Origin: Bryobacterales bacterium
GTDB taxonomy: Bacteria > Acidobacteriota > Terriglobia > Bryobacterales > Bryobacteraceae
Reading direction: 5' to 3'
DNA length: 8,605 bases
NCBI GenBank assembly: GCA_003142355.1
Contig: PLMF01000401.1
Location: 402 to 9,006, forward strand
Below are positions 1 through 5,727 of the stretch, piece after piece. Under the pieces are notes generated by a model that saw only the letters and a list, made by a program, of their open reading frames with translations, was not told the origin of the DNA and made no database searches. The stretch's first letter is position 1; each line of letters opens with the position of its first letter. The position numbers and the translations under genes are program-made.

Positions 1-744
1 GTCCTTGTACACGTAGATCTTCTTCGCCCCGAGATCGATGACCTTGTCGGGTTTCCCGTTGATCGCTTCCACTTCGGCGATGGTCTGTCCCAGGGCGATT
101 GTGACAGGCCCCGCCGGACTGGGGGAAGTATCCGTCGTGACAGGGACCGGGGGCGGGGCCGGGGGTGGGGCTGCGGATTCGGCTGGGTACGCAGGTGCCT
201 CAGCAGGGGGAGGCGGAGCTTGGACTCCTGCCAGAACATAATCCGTGTTGGTGTAGACCGTCACCTCGTGGCCCTTGGGGATTACCATGTCTTTGCCGTG
301 CATGAAAAGAAAGAACGGGGCGGCCGGAAAGAACACAATAGAAGTGGCCACTATGGCGCCAGTCATCGCACCCGTGTGCCCGCCGCCCTTGCCTCCCTGA
401 ACGCCTCGCAGCGCCAGCCTTCCCCCGGAGGGCAGGCGCACATAGTCGATATTCATGGCGAGCCTGCCCCCTCGCGCCATACGTCGCTTGGGCACCGCCT
501 CTGTAACGGTCGCCATCGCCATCGAGCCATGAGGGATAACTACCAGATCGCCCAGGTTGACGTCGTCGAGTGTCTCAAAGTCAACGTTGTCTCCGACCTG
601 AGCGTCGGCAGACGACACGGTCCGATTCATGCGCATACGTAGGGGCGTGCCTTCGGGCAAAACAGCCTGTTGCGGTGCTTGACAAAACGAGACCCACGGC
701 AGTGCCAACGCCGCGAGCATCGTAACGAGGACCGGTTTCTTCAT
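1..744 (-). CDS. Secreted two-domain hypothetical protein, 3' end cut by the window edge
   Basis: Reading leftward from ATG at 744, 248 codons are open to the window edge with no stop. A GGAAGG/GGTGAG Shine-Dalgarno lies just upstream. Residues 1-22 form a signal peptide (MKK, then a hydrophobic core), so the product is exported. Residues 28-115 (LPEGTPLRMRMNRTVSS, then VVIPHGSMAMATVTEA) look like a beta-rich domain. Residues 120-155 hold a Gly-rich, partly hydrophobic block (GGGHTGAMTGA, FFPAAPFFLFMHGKD). A Pro/Ala-rich linker follows at about 175-212. The visible end (LGQTIAEVEAINGKPDKVIDLGAKKIYVYKD, residues 218-248, broken here as LGQTIAEVEAING / KPDKVIDLGAKK / IYVYKD) resembles the BamE/SmpA-like fold of small envelope proteins. 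From memory of this domain only a few residues should be missing. Cys21 is preceded by Phe, which is poor for a lipobox, so signal peptidase I cleavage is more likely. Envelope function is inferred; no enzyme motif is seen. Confidence 0.85.
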   Translation of the reverse strand, partial: MKKPVLVTMLAALALPWVSFCQAPQQAVLPEGTPLRMRMNRTVSSADAQVGDNVDFETLDDVNLGDLVVIPHGSMAMATVTEAVPKRRMARGGRLAMNIDYVRLPSGGRLALRGVQGGKGGGHTGAMTGAIVATSIVFFPAAPFFLFMHGKDMVIPKGHEVTVYTNTDYVLAGVQAPPPPAEAPAYPAESAAPPPAPPPVPVTTDTSPSPAGPVTIALGQTIAEVEAINGKPDKVIDLGAKKIYVYKD

Positions 745-794
745 CGCTCACCTTCCCGTAAAACGGAGTTTTTGGGCCGCTATGCTGCAAAAAG

Positions 795-824
795 ATGATA
801 CCCCAGCCAAACTCGCGGGGTCAA
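795..824 (-). promoter_or_regulatory. Candidate sigma70-like promoter for the gene starting at 744
   Basis: On the minus strand TTGACC (824-819; 5 of 6 match to TTGACA) is followed by an 18-base spacer and TATCAT (800-795; 5 of 6 match to TATAAT). Transcription would start near 788, leaving a leader of about 44 bases that contains the Shine-Dalgarno. The promoter lies just after the stop of the upstream minus-strand gene (852), so the 744 gene probably has its own promoter. Match and position are seen; activity is inferred. Confidence 0.5.
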
Positions 825-851
825 GGCCCGCTCGCTCCGCCGGGGCAAGTG

Positions 852-1319
852 CTAGCCGTGCAGCGATTTTCGGGCTTCTTCATCCTTGAATCGCACCGCG
901 CGCCCGGTTCTAGCCTCCAGCATGGCGAGTGTGGTTTTCACCGAATGCTTGTCCACGCGCAGCACGATGACCTGCTGGCGACCCGTGTCGTCGGTGTATC
1001 CCAGCGTAATGTAGTGGGCGCGCGCCTTAGACAGCAGGAATATCGGAGAAATCACAACCGCTAGAACGACACGGCGGTTCACGTCCTGTCCGTATTCGAT
1101 CAGGTTGATCTTCTGAAACGGAATGCGAGCGGTCGTGTTGGCAGCCACCAGGACCAGAGCGCTCCGATCCGTGGTTTGAATCGTACCTTTCGTGCCGGCT
1201 GGAAAGGCGGGGAGCGTTCCGCCCACACATTTGACACGACCGCCGGATTCAGCGCCAGTTGCCGCAACGGCCGCCAACAGGATAGTCGGCAGAAGGCACT
1301 TTGTCATACAGAGGCTCAT
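852..1319 (-). CDS. Secreted or membrane-anchored hypothetical protein, 155 aa
   Basis: A complete 155-codon ORF on the minus strand. The N-terminus (MTKCLLPTILLAAVAATGAES) is a clear signal peptide, with likely cleavage near residues 20-23. The mature part has two stretches that read as beta-rich: CVGGTLPAFPAGTKGTI (31-47) and NTTARIPFQKINLIEYGQDV (61-80). A hydrophobic segment follows at 84-97 (VVLAVVISPIFLLSK), then a soluble tail with YITLGYTDDTGRQQVIVLRVDK (103-124) and a charged end. The tail resembles the PH-like fold of small bacterial envelope proteins, but this is only an impression. No enzymatic motif is visible. The start is uncertain: ATG at 1319 gives four extra residues, and the internal ATG at 1307 gives a more typical signal peptide; neither has a good Shine-Dalgarno. 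I recall similar proteins in Acidobacteriota; function unknown. Confidence 0.8.
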   Translation of the reverse strand: MSLCMTKCLLPTILLAAVAATGAESGGRVKCVGGTLPAFPAGTKGTIQTTDRSALVLVAANTTARIPFQKINLIEYGQDVNRRVVLAVVISPIFLLSKARAHYITLGYTDDTGRQQVIVLRVDKHSVKTTLAMLEARTGRAVRFKDEEARKSLHG

Positions 1320-1512
1320 AGGAAGGAGTGTTGGGAATTGCTCGCTTTTCTCAGCACTTTTCGGACTTCGACTTCATTTTGTTCCAGAAGCTTCGCCGGG
1401 CACCCAAGGCAGCCGCTGTGTGGCCGTGATGCGCCGCGGCGAAGCCCGGTCCAATGTTCGACAGTCTGCTGGAATTCCGGCCGTCCCTTTCGATCCTCGA
1501 CGAAGATACCGC

Positions 1513-2100
1513 CTAGAAAAAGAACGGCACAAATCGTCGCGTGCGTTTCATGTAGGCCGCGTAGGACGCGCCGAAGCTCGCTAGATTCTCCCGTTCCTCG
1601 GCGGCCGCGGTAGCGACCAGAAAACCGCTCGCGCTCAACGCCAGCACAATGCCGCCGATCGCGAATGGGTTCTTCAGATACGCACACCACACCGCCGCCA
1701 GCAACGACGCGTACATAGGGTGCCGGATAACGCCATACGCGCCCACCGTGACCAGCGTGGTGGTGTTCTCAAAAGCGAGATTGGTGCCCCGGGTGGCCGT
1801 GGGCGCCGGCCTGCCAACCACCAGAAGCAGCCGGAATCCTTCAATCGCCAGTCCGATTGAGACCGCTCCGAGGAACCAGGACACCAGTTGGCGAGCCGAG
1901 AGCGGGTTGCGAAGCCACATCGGGACGTTCAGCAGGATCAGCGCCGACAGGAGTTCAAACGCGAAAAAGCGATAGAAGCCGTGCGAGCTCAGATTCCTCA
2001 GCGACCGCCACGACAACCGAATGATGGCGGCCGATGCCGCGAAGAAGATGGCGACTCGCATTGCACCAAGAGTAGCTGAACTACGGCCCAGCCGCCACAA
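1513..2100 (-). CDS. ICMT/PEMT-type integral membrane methyltransferase
   Basis: Complete membrane protein of 195 aa from TTG at 2100, or 182 aa from ATG at 2061. Numbering from the ATG, hydrophobic helices lie at about 2-15, 32-49, 57-82 and 133-153. The family signature sits in the C-terminal half: GAYGVIRHPMYASLL (108-122) with the conserved R-H-P-x-Y, then an EE pair (155-156) and the tail ASFGASYAAYMKRTRRFVPFF. In this superfamily (isoprenylcysteine carboxyl methyltransferase and phospholipid methyltransferase types) these elements bind S-adenosylmethionine and the lipid-side substrate. The methyl acceptor cannot be told from sequence; in bacteria it is probably a membrane lipid or isoprenoid. 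The TTG start has a GGTGA Shine-Dalgarno seven bases upstream, placed right after the stop of the preceding small gene, which suggests translational coupling; the ATG lacks one, so TTG is preferred, with moderate certainty. Confidence 0.85.
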   Translation of the reverse strand: MWRLGRSSATLGAMRVAIFFAASAAIIRLSWRSLRNLSSHGFYRFFAFELLSALILLNVPMWLRNPLSARQLVSWFLGAVSIGLAIEGFRLLLVVGRPAPTATRGTNLAFENTTTLVTVGAYGVIRHPMYASLLAAVWCAYLKNPFAIGGIVLALSASGFLVATAAAEERENLASFGASYAAYMKRTRRFVPFFF

Positions 2101-2115
2101 CCACCGATCACCTTT

Positions 2116-2322
2116 TCACTCGCGCCCCTCTATCCAACCTTCGCCAGGGACCCACCGAACCGGTCTGCCGGCACTCCTATCGACGAGTGCCTCGGTATCT
2201 TCCTCAGGCAAGCCTCGTGTCCATTCTCCGAGTCCCTGCTCGGCCAGTTCGGCGCTTTCGGGGTGGCGGTTCTCCAATGATCGGCGAAGCTCCGCGCGAT
2301 GGCGACGATCCAGTTCGTTCAT
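2116..2322 (-). CDS. Small charged hypothetical protein, 68 aa
   Basis: An ORF of 68 codons from ATG at 2322. The product is very charged and probably helical in its first half (MNELDRRHRAELRRSLENRH) and continues with acidic EEDTEALVD (about 41-49), ending in a distinctive VRWVPGEGWIE (55-65). There is no signal peptide or membrane segment. Codon use is compatible with a real gene, and its stop lies 15 bases before the TTG start and Shine-Dalgarno of the methyltransferase, so the two could be one operon. Against it: the ATG has only GAAGG one base away as a ribosome site, which is too close. In frame the ORF is open about 24 more codons upstream, with no ATG, GTG or TTG in that stretch. Size and charge recall small toxin-antitoxin antitoxins, but no toxin partner is seen, so no function is assigned. 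Confidence 0.5.
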   Translation of the reverse strand: MNELDRRHRAELRRSLENRHPESAELAEQGLGEWTRGLPEEDTEALVDRSAGRPVRWVPGEGWIEGRE

Positions 2323-2408
2323 ACCTTCGACTGCAACCCGAGCGCAACCGCGAGCGAAAGCGTTTCGGACGCGCGAAGCCAGTGGGTACCTCGGTTACTG
2401 AGGCATTT

Positions 2409-2444
2409 GGCGGGTTACCAACCCGCCGCAGGATGCCATCCTGC
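2409..2444. repeat. Two tandem perfect hairpins, REP-like
   Basis: GGCGGGTT (2409-2416), loop ACC, AACCCGCC (2420-2427) forms an 8-bp stem. It is followed immediately by GCAGGAT (2428-2434), loop GCC, ATCCTGC (2438-2444), a 7-bp stem. Both stems are perfect and there is no base between them. The pair lies in the spacer between the divergent gene at 2322 and the dehydrogenase start at 2568. No T-run follows, so this is not a typical terminator. Paired GC-rich hairpins in spacers are typical of REP/BIME-type dispersed repeats; dispersal cannot be shown from one copy. Confidence 0.6.
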
Positions 2445-2486
2445 CCCACGAACTCCGCCCTTGCATTCCCCACCAAAAGGTCCCAA

Positions 2487-2492
2487 TATGAT
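2487..2492 (+). promoter_or_regulatory. Weak candidate -10 box ahead of the dehydrogenase operon
   Basis: TATGAT matches TATAAT in 5 of 6 positions, within the only AT-rich patch of the spacer (around 2484-2495). The nearest -35-like hexamer, TTGCAT (2461-2466), is 20 bases upstream, which is longer than usual. If used, it would give a leader of about 70 bases and leave the two hairpins outside the transcript. Low confidence. Confidence 0.25.
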
Positions 2493-2567
2493 ATCGGAGG
2501 GCAGCCATCTGCCACCACCGCCAAGAGGTGCTCAAGCGCCATCCGGCGGCTAATCAGGAGTGTGCCA

Positions 2568-3707
2568 ATGAACATCGGGGTCATTCGGGAGCGCGGCGCT
2601 TTCGACCGCCGGGTCGCGCTGACGCCTCCCGTGGTGCGGCGGCTCACCGGCGCCGGCCACACGGTTTGGGTCGAGACCGGCGCCGGCGATGGCGCCATGT
2701 TCCGCGACACCGAGTATCTCCGCGCCGGGGCCCAGATCGCCTATTCGCCCGCGGAGGTCCTCCAGCGCGTCGAGTTGCTAACCAAGATCGGCCGGCCCAC
2801 GCCGGATGAACTGAATCTGTGCGCGCCGGGCATGGCGCTGATGGCGTTCTACCACATGGCCGTGGCGGACCGCGGCCTGGTGGAGACGCTGGCCGGGCGC
2901 AGTCTCACCGCCATCGGCTGTGAGATCATCCAGCAGGACGACGGGCGGCTGCCCGTGCTCGCCGCTATCAGCGAAATCGGCGGACAGATGACCGCCGCCA
3001 TTGCCGCGCACCTGCTGCGCTCGAGTTCCGGCGGGCGCGGCATCCTGCTGGGCGGCACGCCGGGAGTGCCGCCGGCCCGCGTGGTGATCCTGGGCGTGGG
3101 CTCGGCGGGCTTTGCCGCCGCGCGCGCCGCCGCCGCCACCGGCGCGCGCGTGGCCGCCTTCGATCGCGACCCGCGCAAGCTGCGCCACCTCATCGAGCAT
3201 GTCCCGGACGCCGAAACCTACCTGGCCGATGAAGACGCCATCGCCGACGCCGTGGCGGGCGCGGACGTGGTCATCGGGGCGGTGCTGGAGGCCGGCACGC
3301 GCACCCCCCACGTGGTGACGCGCGCCATGGTCGAGGGTATGAAACCGGGTTCGGCCATCATCGATGTCTCCATCGATCAGGGCGGCTCGGTGGAAACCAG
3401 CCGGCCCACCACGCTGGCGGAGCCGACCTTCGTCTACAAGGGCGTGACGCATTTCTGCGTGCCCAACTTCACGGCCGATATCGGGCGCTCCGCCAGTGTG
3501 GCCATTGCCCAGGCCATGCTGCCGTACGTGCTTTCCATCGCCCGCCATGGCGTGGATGCCGCCATCGAGAAGTGTCCGGACCTGGCGCGCGGCGTATACA
3601 CACTCGCAGGTAAGGATGTTCGACCGTTACTCGCTCCAGTGGAGCGGGGCTCCGGCGCCGGAGGCGCAATGCCGCCCTGCCAAGGGCTGCGCGGGAGGCG
3701 CCCGTGA
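2568..3707 (+). CDS. Alanine-dehydrogenase-family NAD-dependent oxidoreductase, divergent
   Basis: A 379-residue member of the alanine dehydrogenase/PntA family. The start is ATG at 2568 with AGGAG seven bases upstream; the frame is open further 5' but that part is not protein-like. Family enzymes interconvert L-alanine and pyruvate plus ammonium with NAD. Seen: R15 in the N-terminal substrate site, K73, H96 (FYHMAV), GGTPGVPP (162-169), the dinucleotide loop GVGSAG (176-181), acidic D199 ending the second strand (favours NAD), D270 in IDVSIDQGG, and N300. Aligning without gaps to the Mycobacterium tuberculosis enzyme as I recall it, R15, K73, H96, D270 and N300 agree, but the second lysine (K75, a carboxylate contact) is Gly here, and the loop after N300 reads FTADIGRSAS instead of the usual MP...T form. 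The substrate may therefore not be alanine. The stop overlaps the next start (GTGA), so the two genes are coupled. The last 25 or so residues are low-complexity and probably non-essential. Confidence 0.85.
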   Translation: MNIGVIRERGAFDRRVALTPPVVRRLTGAGHTVWVETGAGDGAMFRDTEYLRAGAQIAYSPAEVLQRVELLTKIGRPTPDELNLCAPGMALMAFYHMAVADRGLVETLAGRSLTAIGCEIIQQDDGRLPVLAAISEIGGQMTAAIAAHLLRSSSGGRGILLGGTPGVPPARVVILGVGSAGFAAARAAAATGARVAAFDRDPRKLRHLIEHVPDAETYLADEDAIADAVAGADVVIGAVLEAGTRTPHVVTRAMVEGMKPGSAIIDVSIDQGGSVETSRPTTLAEPTFVYKGVTHFCVPNFTADIGRSASVAIAQAMLPYVLSIARHGVDAAIEKCPDLARGVYTLAGKDVRPLLAPVERGSGAGGAMPPCQGLRGRRP

Positions 3708-5014
3708 CCCGCGACTATCGTTCCCGCATCATGACCGCCGATGAGGCGCTCGCCGTGGTCCGGTCCGGGCAGCGGGTCTACATTCACAACGGCTGCGCGG
3801 AACCCGTGGAACTGGTTCAGGCGCTCACCCGCCGCGGCCCCGAGCTGCGCGACGTCGAGGTCATCCACATGGCCACCATGGGGATCGCCGATTACAGCCT
3901 GCCCGAGTATGAAGGCCACTTCCGCGCCAACGCCCTGTTCATCGCCGCCAACGTGCGCCAGGCCGTGCAGGAGGGCCGCGCCGATTACACCCCCATTTTC
4001 CTGGGCGAGATCGAAGGCCTGTTCCGCTCCGGCGCCGTGCCCATCGACGTGGCCCTGCTCCAGTGCACGCCGCCCGACCATTACGGCTACATGAGTTTCG
4101 GCCCCAGCGTCGATATCACCGTTACCGTGGCCCAGTGCGCCCGCCACCTGATCGTGGAAATCAACGACCAGATGCCGCGCGCGCTGGGCGACGCCTTTGT
4201 TCACGTGAGCCGCGTGAATGCCTTCATCGAAACCTCCCACCCGCTGGTCGAATACCCGAACCACGAGGTCACCGGCCTGCACCGCGCCATCGCCCGCAAC
4301 ATAGCGGCTCTCATTCCCGACGGCGCCACCATCCAGACCGGCATCGGCGGCATCCCCGAAGCCACCCTGGCCCTGCTGGGGGACCACAAGGACCTCGGCG
4401 TGCACTCCGAAATGGTCCCCGACGGCGTCATCGAGCTGATCCAGGCGGGCGTCATCAACGGCGAGCGGAAGACGCTGCATCCGAATAAAGTGATCGCGGC
4501 TTTCGTGCTGGGTACCAAGCCGCTGTTCGATTTCATCGACAACAACCCCATCTTCGAGTTCCATCCCACCGCCTATTGCAACGACCCGTTCGTGATCGCC
4601 CAGAACGACCGCATGGTGGCCATCAACTCGGCCATCGAAGTGGACCTCACCGGGCAGGTCTGCTCCGACTCCGTGGGCCGCGCTCCGTACAGCGGCATCG
4701 GCGGGCAGGTGGATTTTCTGCGCGGCGCCGCCCGTTCCAAGGGCGGGCTGCCGATTATCGCCCTGCCTTCCACCGCCAAGAACGGTACCGTCTCGCGCAT
4801 CGTTCCGGAGCTCCAGCCCGGCGCCGGTGTGGTCACCTCGCGCGGCGACGTCCACTACGTCATCACCGAGCACGGCGTCGCCTATCTGCACGGCAAGACC
4901 CTGCGCCAGCGCGTGGAAGCGCTCATCCAGATAGCCGACCCGAAATTCCGCGCCGATCTCGAGGATTTCGCGCGCCACAGCAGGCTGCTCGTCAATCACC
5001 ATGCCGCGGCATAA
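3704..5014 (+). CDS. Acetyl-CoA hydrolase / 4-hydroxybutyrate CoA-transferase-type protein
   Basis: Complete 436-residue class I CoA-transferase of the acetyl-CoA hydrolase/4-hydroxybutyrate CoA-transferase type, the usual length for the family. The GTG start at 3704 has GGGAGG five bases upstream and overlaps the dehydrogenase stop by four bases. Seen: N-terminal MTADEALAVVRSGQRVYIHNGCAEP (10-34, given here as MTADEAL... HNGCAEP), the loop QTGIGGIPEA (211-220), and LGVHSEMVPDG (231-241), where Glu236 aligns with the glutamate that forms the covalent CoA thioester in this family. The C-terminal domain has GIGGQVDFLRGA (331-342) and ITEHGVAYLHGKTLRQR (387-403). Such enzymes move CoA between an acyl-CoA donor (often acetyl-CoA) and a carboxylate; some hydrolyse it. 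Cytosolic: no signal peptide. The partner gene suggests an acid produced from an amino acid or 2-oxo acid; the actual substrate is not deducible. Confidence 0.93.
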   Translation: MTRDYRSRIMTADEALAVVRSGQRVYIHNGCAEPVELVQALTRRGPELRDVEVIHMATMGIADYSLPEYEGHFRANALFIAANVRQAVQEGRADYTPIFLGEIEGLFRSGAVPIDVALLQCTPPDHYGYMSFGPSVDITVTVAQCARHLIVEINDQMPRALGDAFVHVSRVNAFIETSHPLVEYPNHEVTGLHRAIARNIAALIPDGATIQTGIGGIPEATLALLGDHKDLGVHSEMVPDGVIELIQAGVINGERKTLHPNKVIAAFVLGTKPLFDFIDNNPIFEFHPTAYCNDPFVIAQNDRMVAINSAIEVDLTGQVCSDSVGRAPYSGIGGQVDFLRGAARSKGGLPIIALPSTAKNGTVSRIVPELQPGAGVVTSRGDVHYVITEHGVAYLHGKTLRQRVEALIQIADPKFRADLEDFARHSRLLVNHHAAA

Positions 5015-5020
5015 GCCAGC

Positions 5021-5353
5021 CTACACTACCCAGGCCCGCGAAGCGCTATAGCCGCCAACCCGTTCCAGAAGCCAGTCCTTCAAACCCGGTGTCAAGTAGA
5101 ACTGGGGCCACAGCAGATCGTCGGGTAGGCCGTCCATTAGGCCGTCGTGGGACTCCACGCCGAAGTTGAAAACCTGGGCGAGTGGCTGTTCGCAGCCGGT
5201 CTGCGGAAAGAGAACTGTCCCGTTCTTGATGTAGGGCGCGCAAAACCTGCAGCCCGCTTCGCTCGTCGGTGGGTGGGCTTCATCGGTACAACCGGCAGCA
5301 TGGCACGTTCCATCTCCTGGCCTTGTTAGCCGCAAAGAGTGATGAATCGTCAT
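5021..5353 (-). CDS. Hypothetical Cys-containing protein, 5' end uncertain
   Basis: A minus-strand ORF ending six bases from the convergent CoA-transferase stop. From ATG at 5353 it gives 110 residues; the frame is also open to a TTG at 5392. It has no family I recognise. Seen: clustered cysteines near the N-terminus (CHAAGC, then GCRFC with CxxC spacing, and a later TGC), which could bind a metal; then a plausible folded part, LAQVFNFGVESHDGLMDG, LLWPQFYLTPGLKDWLLE. GC-rich third codon positions and sensible composition support real coding. Against a normal gene: neither start has a Shine-Dalgarno, and the ATG lies 16 bases from the start of the plus-strand gene at 5370, leaving no room for two promoters. 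It may be the 3' remnant of a longer gene cut when the neighbouring genes arrived. No signal peptide is convincing. Confidence 0.45.
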   Translation of the reverse strand: MTIHHSLRLTRPGDGTCHAAGCTDEAHPPTSEAGCRFCAPYIKNGTVLFPQTGCEQPLAQVFNFGVESHDGLMDGLPDDLLWPQFYLTPGLKDWLLERVGGYSASRAWVV

Positions 5354-5369
5354 GCAAGGAGACAAGCAG

Positions 5370-5660
5370 ATGGCGACAACGACGAGCACCAAAAAGAGCG
5401 CATCGAAGTCCTAGCACGGCTTCGCGATTGAGATCGGACCGGACACCGACCTGGGCGGCGAAGGCCTCCTGATCCTCGAATACCTCAAGGGCGGATACGA
5501 GCCGGTGGCTTGCGTAAGCACGATCAACGAGGCGCAGGAGATCGCGGCCGACCAGTTCCGCACCAGCCACTGCAACGACTGCATTTTCAAGGTGTGGGCC
5601 CGCGGAATCGACGGACGGTTCTTGACGGTCCCGGTGGTCATTGACGGACGGCGCAAGTAA
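5370..5660 (+). pseudogene. Small hypothetical gene interrupted by an in-frame amber codon at position 15
   Basis: ATG at 5370 has an AAGGAG Shine-Dalgarno eight bases upstream. Fourteen codons follow (MATTTSTKKSASKS), then TAG at 5412-5414, then 82 sense codons in the same frame up to TAA at 5658-5660. The part after the amber codon is clearly protein-like: HGFAIEIGPDTDLGGEGLL, ILEYLKGGYEPVACVST, INEAQEIAADQF, and HCNDCIFKVWARGIDGRF, ending VVIDGRRK. It has GC-rich third positions, a CxxC-like HCNDC, and no ATG or good alternative start after the stop. A single base change such as CAG to TAG would explain the break; a sequencing error or amber read-through are the alternatives. The product family is not recognised. 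The gene is followed after 67 bases by the DUF3489 gene, possibly in the same operon. Confidence 0.65.
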
Positions 5661-5682
5661 CAGCGCCCAACGCCCCGCCCGC

Positions 5683-5703
5683 GCCCGCCCGGAACAGGCG
5701 GGC
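5683..5703 (+). other. GC-rich hairpin in the spacer before the DUF3489 gene
   Basis: GCCCGCC (5683-5689), a seven-base loop, and GGCGGGC (5697-5703) form a perfect 7-bp stem in the 67-base gap between the amber-interrupted gene and the next start. It ends 11 bases before the Shine-Dalgarno AAGGAG (5715-5720). Only two T's follow, so it is not a classical terminator; it may be an mRNA-processing or attenuation structure, or chance in GC-rich DNA. Confidence 0.35.
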
Positions 5704-5727
5704 TTGCGGACGTGAAGGAGCATCTCC

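Noticed and set aside
1316..1690. Minus-strand ORF of 124 codons overlapping the methyltransferase 3' end
   Set aside because: Most of it is out of frame with the methyltransferase; the 193 bases beyond (1320-1512) show no clear coding signal or ribosome site.
2187..2567. In-frame 5' extension of the dehydrogenase ORF by 127 codons
   Set aside because: The extension is Arg/Ser/Pro-rich with no family resemblance; the ATG at 2568 has a proper Shine-Dalgarno and begins exactly where the family N-terminus does.
3434..5002. Long minus-strand ORF of 522 codons opposite the CoA-transferase
   Set aside because: It is antisense to a well-supported gene in very GC-rich DNA; its His/Gly/Val/Asp-rich composition is typical of such shadows.
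5001..5012. 12-base perfect palindrome ATGCCGCGGCAT at the end of the CoA-transferase gene
   Set aside because: It lies within coding sequence, has no loop or T-run, and such palindromes occur by chance in GC-rich DNA.
5717..5727. GGAG-CAT-CTCC mini-hairpin that could hide the DUF3489 Shine-Dalgarno
   Set aside because: Only four base pairs; too weak to claim regulation.
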